A stretch of DNA of 64,000 nucleotides from Marinobacter mobilis (GTDB lineage: Bacteria; Pseudomonadota; Gammaproteobacteria; Pseudomonadales; Oleiphilaceae), in assembly GCF_900106945.1 (NCBI RefSeq), contig NZ_FNNE01000007.1, positions 212,815 to 276,814 of the forward strand, given 5' to 3'. The notes below the pieces were generated by a model, which saw only the letters and a program-made list of their open reading frames with translations, was not told the origin of the DNA and did not search any database. Position numbers and translations under genes: made by a program. This document shows positions 18,857 to 26,728 of this stretch, piece by piece (within the stretch, counting starts at the first letter, position 1; every line of letters begins with the position of its first letter).

Positions 18857-19594
18857 TCAGGCTTCCTTTACAAACAGGTAGCCCTTGCTGCGAACCGTCT
18901 TGATTCGACGGGGATGAACCGGGTCATCCCCGATCTTGGGCCGAATCCGCGATACCCGGACATCGATGGAGCGATCCTGGCCGTCGTATTCGATTCCCCG
19001 CAGGGCGGTAAAGATTTCTTCCCGGCTCAAGACCCGGCCAGCACTGCTCGCCAGCAGCCATAACAGGTCAAACTCGGCACTGGTCAGATCAATGCTTTCA
19101 TCGTTCAGCCAGGCCTCCCGCATGGAGCGATCGACCACCAGGTCATTGAACTGCAGCCTTACCGGCTCTTCGCCACTGTCACCGCCATTGTCGGCATTGG
19201 CCGCATCGCCGACCCGCCGAAGCAGAGCTCGGATACGCGCCAGCAGGACCCTCGGCTGAACCGGCTTGCCAATATAGTCATCGGCGCCCATTTCCAGCCC
19301 CAGAACCTGATCAAGGTCATCCGTCCTGGCGGTCAGCATGATAATGGGCCCCGAAAAGAACGGCCGTACCCTGCGGCAGATTGATAACCCGTCTTCACCG
19401 GGCAACATCAGGTCCAGAACCACCAAGTCCGGCTGTTCATTACGGATTCGCTCAACTGCGTGCCCGCCATGATTCTCCACGGATACTGTCAGGCCATTAC
19501 TCTCGAGGTATTCCCGGGTCAGGTCTGCCAGCCGCTCGTCGTCCTCTACGATGAGGACACGCCAACTCTCATTCGTCTGTTCCACGCCATCCAT
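18857..19594 (-). CDS. OmpR-family response regulator, RstA-like
   Basis: The 245-residue regulator has a receiver domain (VLIVEDDERLADLTREYLES; phospho-acceptor Asp in LVVLDLMLPGEDGL; conserved Thr/Lys in MLTAR and GKPVQPRVLL) and a C-terminal winged-helix DNA-binding domain (LTSAEFDLLWLLASSAGRVL; DVRVSRIRPKIGDDP). It pairs with the adjacent kinase. ATG 19594 was chosen; GTG 19627 in the same frame is an alternative. It is divergent from the olsB-like gene, but the tandem sites there look like PhoB, not RstA, sites. Confidence 0.9.
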   Translation of the reverse strand: MDGVEQTNESWRVLIVEDDERLADLTREYLESNGLTVSVENHGGHAVERIRNEQPDLVVLDLMLPGEDGLSICRRVRPFFSGPIIMLTARTDDLDQVLGLEMGADDYIGKPVQPRVLLARIRALLRRVGDAANADNGGDSGEEPVRLQFNDLVVDRSMREAWLNDESIDLTSAEFDLLWLLASSAGRVLSREEIFTALRGIEYDGQDRSIDVRVSRIRPKIGDDPVHPRRIKTVRSKGYLFVKEA

Positions 19595-19627
19595 CTCTGA
19601 TTTTGTTGTGTGCAATCGAACTGTCAC

Positions 19628-19863
19628 TCACAGCATAGGCCCGATTGTGAGAAATTTCCGGGTCATTTAAGCCCACCGTCCCCCGGAACCCTCTTTTTTT
19701 CGACCGGAACTCCAGCAGAAGCTTCACAGTCCTCATGTAGTCTCTCAAACAATACAGGCAACGTCCTGTAACAGCAATTATACATGCTATTCAGAAATAT
19801 ACATGGAACAACCCGTTCGTTACACCGCGCAACACAGGGATTTTCGCGGGTTAACCGGCTTCG
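19628..19863. other. Divergent intergenic region, RstA-like regulator to olsB
   Basis: No gene is seen. The octamer TATACATG occurs twice, at 19779-19786 and 19798-19805, in direct orientation 19 bp apart (about two helical turns), in an otherwise AT-richer stretch. It could be a binding site for the neighbouring regulator, but this is a guess. The Pho-box array follows at 19864. Confidence 0.35.
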
Positions 19864-19914
19864 CTGTCACATCCTCGTCACGGGCGCTTCATCCCCCTGT
19901 CATACCTGATTCAT
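19864..19914 (+). promoter_or_regulatory. Tandem Pho box (PhoB binding array) upstream of olsB-olsA
   Basis: Half-sites CTGTCAC (19864), TCGTCAC (19875), GCTTCAT (19886), CTGTCAT (19897) and GATTCAT (19908) follow each other with an exact 11-bp period, as in the known Pho box (CTGTCAT repeats with 4-bp spacers). Two match the consensus at six or seven of seven positions. CATAGC at 19912 could be the -10 box. The array ends 36 bp before the olsB ATG. Confidence 0.75.
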
Positions 19915-19950
19915 AGCCTTGTCTGGAAATAGAAACAAAGAGACAACGCC

Positions 19951-20715
19951 ATGACTGTACAAAGTGCCCGTACCACACGCCCTGCCCGCCGACTGAATAC
20001 TGTCATTACCCGGCAGCCGGAGCTGGTGGAGGCCGCCCAGCGTCTGCGTTTTGAAGTGTTTTCCGAGGAATACGACTCCGACCTGGGCTCCTGCACCCCC
20101 GGACTCGATGCCGATGCATTCGATGACTGGTGTGATCACCTGGTCGTCACCGACGAAGCCAGCGGCCGGCTGGTCGCCACCACCCGCATCCTGCATCGCG
20201 CCAATGCCGACAAGGCCGGCGGTTTCTACTCGGAGGGCGAGTTTGAACTGAGCCGGCTCTATCAACTACCGGGGACGGTTGCCGAACTCGGACGCACCTG
20301 TGTGCATCCGGATTACCGCAGTGGTGCAACGATCAGCCTGCTGTGGGCATCGGTGGCTGAATACCTGGTCAAGCACGAGGTCGACTATCTCATCGGCTGT
20401 GCCAGCATTGGCATGTCTGATGGCGGCCAAAAGGCCTGGCGAATCGCCCGACACCTGCAACAGGAGTTCCTGGCGGATGAGGCCTTCCGGGTTACCCCAA
20501 AGCGGCAACTCCCCCACCTCACGCACCCTATCGAAGAAGACCGGCCCGCCGATGCACCAGCCCTGATCAAGGCCTATATGCGTTTGGGCGCACGCGTGTG
20601 CGGTGAACCCTGCTGGGATCCCGATTTCCGCTGCGCAGACCTGCTGGTGGTGCTGGAGGTGAACAGCCTTGCAGATCGATACAGCCGTCACTTTATGCGC
20701 CGGCAACAAAGCTGA
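19951..20715 (+). CDS. olsB: OlsB-like ornithine N-acyltransferase (GNAT fold)
   Basis: The 254-residue protein resembles OlsB, which transfers a 3-hydroxyacyl chain from acyl carrier protein to the alpha-amino group of ornithine, the first step to ornithine lipid. Family-like segments are LRFEVFSEEYDSDLG (about 31-45), FELSRLYQLPG and AELGRTCVHPDYRSGATIS (about 111-129), and YLIGCASIGM (about 146-155). It is followed 29 bp later by an OlsA-like gene, which supports the assignment, and is preceded by a Pho-box array. Other GNAT acyl-transfer roles are possible. Confidence 0.82.
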   Translation: MTVQSARTTRPARRLNTVITRQPELVEAAQRLRFEVFSEEYDSDLGSCTPGLDADAFDDWCDHLVVTDEASGRLVATTRILHRANADKAGGFYSEGEFELSRLYQLPGTVAELGRTCVHPDYRSGATISLLWASVAEYLVKHEVDYLIGCASIGMSDGGQKAWRIARHLQQEFLADEAFRVTPKRQLPHLTHPIEEDRPADAPALIKAYMRLGARVCGEPCWDPDFRCADLLVVLEVNSLADRYSRHFMRRQQS

Positions 20716-20744
20716 CATGACGGCTCTTCTGGTGGAGACAGTAA

Positions 20745-21554
20745 ATGAAAGACTACGCCCGACTAGGCTACCGACTGACCCTGTTCACACTGTCACTGTC
20801 TGTGACGATTACAATCGCCTGCGGCGTCTCGCTGGCAGAGCTCCTGAGCCGCCGGCGCATTGATCGCACCCCATACGCTCGCTTCTGTTTTCACGGCGCG
20901 GCACGAAGCCTTGGGTTCAGGGTCCGCCAGCAGGGTGATGTCTCGACAGAACCGGTACTTTACTTGAGCAACCACATTTCCTGGTCCGATATACCGGTGC
21001 TGGGAGGGCAATCGCCACTGCGTTTTCTGTCGAAGGCTGAAGTCGGCAAGTGGCCGGTCATCGGGTGGCTGGCAGGTCAGGCGGGAACGCTGTTTATCAA
21101 GCGAGGCGGGGGGAAATCCCTGCACTGTCGTCAGGAGATCGCCAATACCCTGACCGGGGGGCAATCGGTGCTGATCTTTCCAGAGGGCACAACCACCACG
21201 GGGTTGACGGTGCTACCGTTCCACAGCCGCCTGTTGTGGGCGGCGAAAGATGCCGGCGTCAACATCCAGCCCATCAGTATTGGTTACCTGAGGGATGGAC
21301 AGCCGGACCATCTGGCACCGTTTATTGGTGACGACGAGTTCCAGAGCCACATCCTCAGGATGCTGAAGCGCCCGTCAGTGGACGTTGGCGTGATATTCCA
21401 TCCCAAGGTCACGATCGACGAGCATTCAGATCTGGATGCCCTGGCCGCGGAACTGCATCAGACCGTGAGCACAGGGCTGAAGCAGATCCATCGCTGCCGC
21501 AGCCTGGATGACGTCACCAGCACTGGCGGCATGACGGCCCGCCAGACACCCTGA
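20745..21554 (+). CDS. olsA: OlsA-like 1-acyl-sn-glycerol-3-phosphate acyltransferase family
   Basis: The 269-residue PlsC-family protein has one N-terminal membrane helix (about 8-32) and the acyltransferase motifs NHISWSDIP (HX4D, about residue 71) and FPEGTTTTG (about 144). Next to olsB the likely role is O-acylation of lyso-ornithine lipid; a general PlsC role in phosphatidic acid synthesis cannot be excluded. GGTGGAG lies just upstream of the ATG. It converges with the FKBP gene after 6 bp. Confidence 0.78.
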   Translation: MKDYARLGYRLTLFTLSLSVTITIACGVSLAELLSRRRIDRTPYARFCFHGAARSLGFRVRQQGDVSTEPVLYLSNHISWSDIPVLGGQSPLRFLSKAEVGKWPVIGWLAGQAGTLFIKRGGGKSLHCRQEIANTLTGGQSVLIFPEGTTTTGLTVLPFHSRLLWAAKDAGVNIQPISIGYLRDGQPDHLAPFIGDDEFQSHILRMLKRPSVDVGVIFHPKVTIDEHSDLDALAAELHQTVSTGLKQIHRCRSLDDVTSTGGMTARQTP

Positions 21555-21560
21555 GTCAGG

Positions 21561-22019
21561 TCAGAACAGCGGACGGTTGGCTTCGACCTCTTCCTCGTTG
21601 GCCTCACGTTTGGCCATGATTTCGAGGTCGAAGTACAGGGTAAGGCCTGCCAGCGGGTGGTTGGCATCCACCTGCACCAGGTTTCCGTCAATACCCACCA
21701 CCTTGACCACTTTGGCTTCGTCTCCGGTATTGGTCTGGAATTTCATGCCCACCCGGAGATCCTCGATACCCTCGAACGCCGACCTCGGTACTTTCCGCAC
21801 CAGCTCCGGGTCATGCTCGCCGTAGGCCATGGCGGGCGGGATGGTTACCTCGAGACAGTCTCCGGGACCACGTTCGCGGACCGCTTCCTGAATACCCTGG
21901 ATGACGCCATCGCTACCCATCAGAAAGTGCAGGGGCTCGCCCCCTTCGGAGGTATCGACCACCTCACCCACGGTGTTCTTGAGTCGATAATGAACGGTAT
22001 AGACAGCAGGCTTCTGCAT
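21561..22019 (-). CDS. FKBP-type peptidyl-prolyl isomerase, SlyD-like
   Basis: The 152-residue protein shows the SlyD/FkpB layout: FKBP strands (YTVHYRLKNTVGEVVDTS; FLMGSDGVIQGIQEAV), an inserted flap chaperone domain (about 70-125) and the closing strand ANHPLAGLTLYFDLEIM. The histidine-rich metal-binding tail of E. coli SlyD is absent; the protein ends soon after an acidic segment. It probably acts as a cytoplasmic folding helper. Its start is 5 bp after the stop of the acyl-CoA hydrolase gene, so co-transcription is likely. Confidence 0.88.
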   Translation of the reverse strand: MQKPAVYTVHYRLKNTVGEVVDTSEGGEPLHFLMGSDGVIQGIQEAVRERGPGDCLEVTIPPAMAYGEHDPELVRKVPRSAFEGIEDLRVGMKFQTNTGDEAKVVKVVGIDGNLVQVDANHPLAGLTLYFDLEIMAKREANEEEVEANRPLF

Positions 22020-22024
22020 TACAG

Positions 22025-24220
22025 TTACAATTTTCCTTTGGCCGAGGTCAGGCCAATCATATTGAGTGCGAGAATCAGCAGACGCTGATTCAGTTTATCG
22101 CTGAGCGTAGCCGGGCTATCCAGCCCCATACGCTGCAGCAGCGGCAGCAATTCACCAGCATCGGTAGACACCCGCAGGGCACCGAGCAGGACCGAGATTT
22201 TACCACGGGCTGAGCCGGTTGTTGCCTTGAGCGCTTTCAGCGCCTTGCCGAGGGTGAGCTCCTCCTCGGTAAAGTCACAGCCGAACGGGAACGCCGGGAA
22301 CAGGCCGTCTTCGCCGGGCACACGCAGGGCGGCCTGCAGGAACTCGGGCGTATTCCGCAGCCAGCTTTCCGGCATCTGGAACCCGGCATCCACCTTGCCA
22401 GCCTTCTTCGCCTGCTTCAGCAACCCGGCCTGAAAACGGGAATCCGCGATGCGGATCAGCTCCAGATACACCTGCTGATCCGATTTGCTCCGCAGGTCTG
22501 CAATGCCGTACTCGGTAATGACAATATCCCGCAAATGGCGGGGAATGGTGCAGTGACCATAGCTGAAGACAATGTTCGACACCACCTTGCCGCCCGCATG
22601 CCGGGTACTGCGCAGAGTCAGAATGGAACGAGCACCGGGAATCTCATGGGCCATGGCAACAAAGTTGTACTGACCACCCACACCACTGACCACCCGGCCA
22701 TCCTCCAGGCCGTCCGAAATCGCCTCGCCCTCCAGGGTGTACATCATTGCAGAATTAATAAAACGACTGTCCTTGCGCTGAGCCGCCTTCAATTGCTGGT
22801 TGCCAAAACGGTGATCGTAGAGGTGGTTGATGTAGTTGACGCTGGTCATGCAGATGCTGTCGCGTTCTTCCGGAGTCAGCTCTCGCAGTTGCTGGTAGAA
22901 ATCACCGGGGCCCAGGTAGAAGCCCCCGTGCATGACCAGCCCGCCCTTGAGCTCCCTCCCCAGTGCCAGCTGTTCCAGACGCTGACGGGCGTCGGGATCA
23001 TCCAGATCCGGTTCCAGGGTCTGGTCGCGCACCACCAGCCGTCCACCTTTGAACACCACCTCATCATGAAAGATGCCATAGCGGGTCAGCCACTGAACAT
23101 CCCGAGCCCGTAGCGGCGAGTCAATCAGTTCTGCCCCCCTCAGGGCATCGAGGCAGCCCAGAGTCACCCTGGGCCCGACCTTGCCCTCGTTCACCAGCGC
23201 CTGCAAACCGGCATGATCGTATACTTTTCGCTTGAGCACCCCTGCCTTCATCAGATGGCCAAAACCATCCACCATCATTTCACTGCACCCGTACAGCCCC
23301 TGCTCAAACGGCCCCACTCCGCCAGCGTCAATCGCCACCGGATTGCGCTCTGCAACCTGCAGGCTGTCATAGACCGCGCGCCAGGCGTCGTTGTTCTGAT
23401 GCCTCAGGATCGTACTGTGGACCAGCGCAGCGCCCAGCGAACCAATGCCGACCTGCAGGGTACCGCCATCCCTGAGCAGGGCGCTGGCATAAAATCCAAT
23501 GGCATGATCTGCCGGACTGATCGCCATCTGCGGCACCGGGAACAACGGATATTCGGTTTTCTGGCGATCAAGTACCACATCAAAGCTGGCAATGGGCAGC
23601 TCCGCGTCGTGCCCCAGGTAAGGCAACTGGCGATTGGTTTCACCAATCAGCATCACCGGCTCGCCAGCGGCGGCCCGCTCATGGAACACGGGCACCAGAT
23701 CAAGCGTCAGATCCGGATTGCAACTGGTACTGACCCGCCTCATATCCGCAGACGGCGCCACCATCTGGGCCAGTACGTTAACGCCCTGGGCCAGCAAATC
23801 CCTCACCGCGTGGGTATAGTTCGTGCACACGTAGCTTTGCTGTTGTTTGCTGTGGTTCAGAAAACTTCCCGCCTTGAAGAAAAACTCCGAGACCTGAACA
23901 TTCCCCGGCAACGTTCCGTCAACCACACCCCTGGCGTATTCGAGCTCCGGAATATCCCCGTACAGGCGCTGCACAAAGGGGCCGAGAAAGCGGCTTTCCA
24001 GGGAAGACTGACCGCGCGGAGCCAACATGGAAATCGCAGTGACAATGCGCAACTGGATGGAGGAGTCGGTCTGAGCCCGCCGATACAGCGCGTTGGCAAT
24101 CCGCACCGGCTTGCCAAGACCCAGCGGTAAACCGAGAACGATATTTCGCCCCACCCGCTCCAGCACCGCATCGACGCACGCGTCTTCGTCGCTCAGGATC
24201 ACCGGCATATCTCTTTCCAT
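22025..24220 (-). CDS. Acetyl-CoA hydrolase/transferase family protein
   Basis: The 731-residue protein carries the C-terminal AcetylCoA_hyd_C signature (GVGGQYNFVAMAHEIPGAR near 525; ITEYGIADLRSKSDQQVYLE near 590), in which a glutamate normally forms the thioester. The N-terminal half has the paired CoA-transferase fold (TLQVGIGSLGAAL near 255). It is longer than classic family I CoA-transferases (about 430-500). The probable role is acyl-CoA/acetate CoA transfer or hydrolysis; the substrate is unknown. Start ATG 24220 has AGGGGTGG upstream. It is followed 5 bp later by the FKBP gene. Confidence 0.8.
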   Translation of the reverse strand: MERDMPVILSDEDACVDAVLERVGRNIVLGLPLGLGKPVRIANALYRRAQTDSSIQLRIVTAISMLAPRGQSSLESRFLGPFVQRLYGDIPELEYARGVVDGTLPGNVQVSEFFFKAGSFLNHSKQQQSYVCTNYTHAVRDLLAQGVNVLAQMVAPSADMRRVSTSCNPDLTLDLVPVFHERAAAGEPVMLIGETNRQLPYLGHDAELPIASFDVVLDRQKTEYPLFPVPQMAISPADHAIGFYASALLRDGGTLQVGIGSLGAALVHSTILRHQNNDAWRAVYDSLQVAERNPVAIDAGGVGPFEQGLYGCSEMMVDGFGHLMKAGVLKRKVYDHAGLQALVNEGKVGPRVTLGCLDALRGAELIDSPLRARDVQWLTRYGIFHDEVVFKGGRLVVRDQTLEPDLDDPDARQRLEQLALGRELKGGLVMHGGFYLGPGDFYQQLRELTPEERDSICMTSVNYINHLYDHRFGNQQLKAAQRKDSRFINSAMMYTLEGEAISDGLEDGRVVSGVGGQYNFVAMAHEIPGARSILTLRSTRHAGGKVVSNIVFSYGHCTIPRHLRDIVITEYGIADLRSKSDQQVYLELIRIADSRFQAGLLKQAKKAGKVDAGFQMPESWLRNTPEFLQAALRVPGEDGLFPAFPFGCDFTEEELTLGKALKALKATTGSARGKISVLLGALRVSTDAGELLPLLQRMGLDSPATLSDKLNQRLLILALNMIGLTSAKGKL

Positions 24221-24407
24221 CGTCCACCCCTGACTGATTGTTTTACTGATAGCAAACGATGATCACACGACTCGAAGGCTCAGACAACGTGAGCAGACAG
24301 GGAAGCAGAAGAGAGAGGAATCAGAGGGAATGGGTTTTACAGGAACAGGGAAGGCAAAACGGGAATGCAGGGGGATGAAGCCAAGGCACCGGAAGACCGA
24401 TGGGAGT

Positions 24408-24722
24408 TCAGAAATCCCACTTGAAATTCAGGCAGGCTCCCCGCTCGAGCAAGGCCACACCGTGATCCTGCCGGACTGCGTCGGAAGCATAATTCTTGCC
24501 GCCATCACCACGGGTAAAACTCCAGCTCAGCAGGCGGGACCCGATTTCGGTCAGGGCATCACTTTCATCACGCACAAAATCCCCCGACATTTCTTCCTGC
24601 AGCTCATACACCGTATCCGGGGAGATTTCATAGTCAAACGCGTTGCGATCAGCGGCTTCCGCCCTGACAACGAATGCGACCATATTAAGAGCAAGTAAAG
24701 CGACAAAGATGCGAACGATCAT
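24408..24722 (-). CDS. Small predicted secreted protein, function unknown
   Basis: A 104-residue product starts MIVRIFVALLALNMVAFVV and a signal peptide is likely cleaved after RAEA (residue about 23), leaving an 81-residue, mostly acidic mature protein with one Cys near the C-terminus (ERGACLNFKWDF). I do not recognise the family. The frame is open further upstream to 25064, but ATG 24722 fits the signal peptide. It is divergent from the glycosyltransferase gene, with a Pho-box array between them on the opposite strand. Confidence 0.6.
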   Translation of the reverse strand: MIVRIFVALLALNMVAFVVRAEAADRNAFDYEISPDTVYELQEEMSGDFVRDESDALTEIGSRLLSWSFTRGDGGKNYASDAVRQDHGVALLERGACLNFKWDF

Positions 24723-24889
24723 GATAAGCCTGACTACGTAAATGCGAATCGGATTGTAGAGATTGATTAGCCTAAAGTCTAACCAATACAGGCCTGAGAT
24801 CTGTGAAATTGAGCACACTCGGCAGGTTATTTTGTCACCAAATGTACGCTTTTGATGTCGGATTATTGTCAATCCGCCCCGAGGGTAAC

Positions 24890-24933
24890 AGGTCAACAGA
24901 ATGTCACCGTTCTGTCCCGGAACTGTCACACAG
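24890..24933 (+). promoter_or_regulatory. Tandem Pho box upstream of the glycosyltransferase-PAP2 pair
   Basis: AGGTCAA (24890), ATGTCAC (24901), CTGTCCC (24912) and CTGTCAC (24923) repeat with an exact 11-bp period, the hallmark of PhoB sites. CATAGT at 24940-24945 could serve as the -10 box, ten bases after the last repeat. The start codon follows at 24976. Confidence 0.75.
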
Positions 24934-24975
24934 GATTTCCATAGTGGTAGCCAGAAAGATGGAAACGGTGAATCA

Positions 24976-26193
24976 ATGACAGAACAACAGGTCTCTCCCA
25001 GCCATAACCGGCATATCGTGGTCGTTTCGGAAACCTTCCCCCCTGAAATCAATGGGGTGGCCAATACGCTGCGCCATCTTTGTCAGGGACTGTTGAAACA
25101 GGGCCACCGGATTTCGGTCGTACGCCCACGCCAACGGCATGAATCCACGGGAAACGTGACCAGCGCCGGACAGGCCCTGTTTACAGACGAGCATCTGGTG
25201 GCGGGCACCCCCCTGCCCGGCTACCCGGACCTGCGGTTCGGTCTCACCCGCTCGGCCCGACTGACCCGACTCTGGAAGCGCACACGCCCCGACGCCATCT
25301 ATGTTGCCACCCAGGGCCCGCTGGGAGTCGCAGCCGTCAGCGCCGCACGACAGCTTGGCATTCCGGTCAGCTCCGGCTTCCACACCAATTTTCACACCTA
25401 CAGCCGCTACTACGGTGCCGGATTTCTGGAAAAGCTGCTGTGCGGGTACGGTCGCTGGTTCCACAACCGCACCGCAATCACCCTGGTGCCAACACGCAAG
25501 ATGCAGACCGTCGTCAACGCCATGGGCGTTCATCCCACGGGCCTCTGGAGCCGGGGTGTGGACTGCAATCGCTTCAACCCTCACAAGCGCGACGACGCCT
25601 TGCGAGCGTCCTGGAACGTGGAGGCGAACGACCGGGTTGTGCTCTATGTCGGCAGACTGGCATCAGAAAAGAACCTGCAGATGGCCGCTACCTGTTTCGA
25701 GCGCATCCGCAACCTGCACCCCCGGACCCGCTTTGTACTGGTGGGTGACGGTCCGCTCCGAAAACGTATGGCCGAACGCCACCCCGACTATATCTTCTGC
25801 GGCATGCAACGGGGTGAAGACCTGGCGCGGCACTATGCGTCTGGCGACATCTTCCTTTTCCCCAGCAAGACCGACACCTTTGGCAATGTGGTCACCGAGG
25901 CCATGGCCAGCGGACTGGCGGTGGTCGCTTATGACGACGCCGCGGCCAGCGAACACATCAGCCATGAAGGCAATGGTATGAAAGCGGATCTGACCGATGA
26001 CGACGGCTTTATCGACGCCGCCCTCAAACTGGTCGATCAACCCACGTTACTCAACCGAATCCGGGCCCAGGCTCGCCTGGACGCCCTGGACCTGAACTGG
26101 CACGTCCAGATTGAACAATTTGAACAGCTGGTGCTGAACCAGAAACACAGGGTCAAATATCATGCAACCAAGCAAAGCATCCCGCTTCTTTGA
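24976..26193 (+). CDS. GT4-family glycosyltransferase, probably lipid-directed
   Basis: The 405-residue cytosolic or membrane-associated GT-B enzyme has the N-terminal acceptor domain (FPPEINGVANTLRHL near residue 22; GFHTNFHTYSRYYGAG near 134) and the C-terminal sugar-nucleotide domain (VLYVGRLASEKNLQMA near 220; FPSKTDTFGNVVTEAMASG near 294, the EX7E motif). It resembles SQDG synthase-like and mannosyltransferase MgtA-like enzymes that glycosylate lipids. ATG 24976 was chosen over upstream in-frame codons because it lies after the Pho box. The PAP2 gene overlaps its 3' end by 32 bp. The exact donor and acceptor are inferred. Confidence 0.82.
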   Translation: MTEQQVSPSHNRHIVVVSETFPPEINGVANTLRHLCQGLLKQGHRISVVRPRQRHESTGNVTSAGQALFTDEHLVAGTPLPGYPDLRFGLTRSARLTRLWKRTRPDAIYVATQGPLGVAAVSAARQLGIPVSSGFHTNFHTYSRYYGAGFLEKLLCGYGRWFHNRTAITLVPTRKMQTVVNAMGVHPTGLWSRGVDCNRFNPHKRDDALRASWNVEANDRVVLYVGRLASEKNLQMAATCFERIRNLHPRTRFVLVGDGPLRKRMAERHPDYIFCGMQRGEDLARHYASGDIFLFPSKTDTFGNVVTEAMASGLAVVAYDDAAASEHISHEGNGMKADLTDDDGFIDAALKLVDQPTLLNRIRAQARLDALDLNWHVQIEQFEQLVLNQKHRVKYHATKQSIPLL

Positions 26194-26728
26194 GGCCGTG
26201 GACCAGCGCGAGTTTGCGCTATGCCAGACCATCAACCGGTCCTTGCGCTTTCGCCCGGTCCACAGCTATTTCCAACTGGTCAGCCGCCTGGGCGATGGCT
26301 GGTTCTGGTATGCACTCATTCTCATGCTGCCCGTACTGCAGCCCGACGATGGCCTGGCTGTCGCGTTGCTGATGGCGGCAACCGGCCTCAGCTGCACGCT
26401 GACGTACAAACTGCTTAAAAGATGGCTGATCCGGGAGCGCCCCTTTATTTCCTTCCCCAGCATCAACTGCGGCACTCCGCCACTGGACCGCTACAGTTTT
26501 CCGTCCGGGCACACCCTGCATGCCGCCTGCTTCAACAGCCTGCTGGCGGTGCTCGCCCCCGAGATTGCCTGGCTGTTGCTGCCGTTCACGCTGAGCGTTG
26601 CCGCATCACGGGTCGTGCTGGGCCTGCATTATCCCAGCGATGTCGCAGCTGGCGCAGTGATTGGCAGCACTATGGGACTGGTCGCAGCCTACAGCCTTGC
26701 CGACACCTTCAGAGCCCTGTTCGGCTAG
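26162..26728 (+). CDS. PAP2-family membrane phosphatase
   Basis: The 188-residue integral membrane protein shows all three PAP2 motifs: KRWLIRERP (about 82-90), YSFPSGHTLHA (about 111-121) and SRVVLGLHYPSD (about 151-162), with about five helices around them. The family removes phosphate from phosphatidic acid, phosphatidylglycerol phosphate or undecaprenyl pyrophosphate. Because it overlaps the glycosyltransferase gene and shares its Pho-box promoter, a role making diacylglycerol for glycolipid synthesis is a fair inference. It converges directly on dinB (no gap). Confidence 0.88.
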   Translation: MQPSKASRFFEAVDQREFALCQTINRSLRFRPVHSYFQLVSRLGDGWFWYALILMLPVLQPDDGLAVALLMAATGLSCTLTYKLLKRWLIRERPFISFPSINCGTPPLDRYSFPSGHTLHAACFNSLLAVLAPEIAWLLLPFTLSVAASRVVLGLHYPSDVAAGAVIGSTMGLVAAYSLADTFRALFG

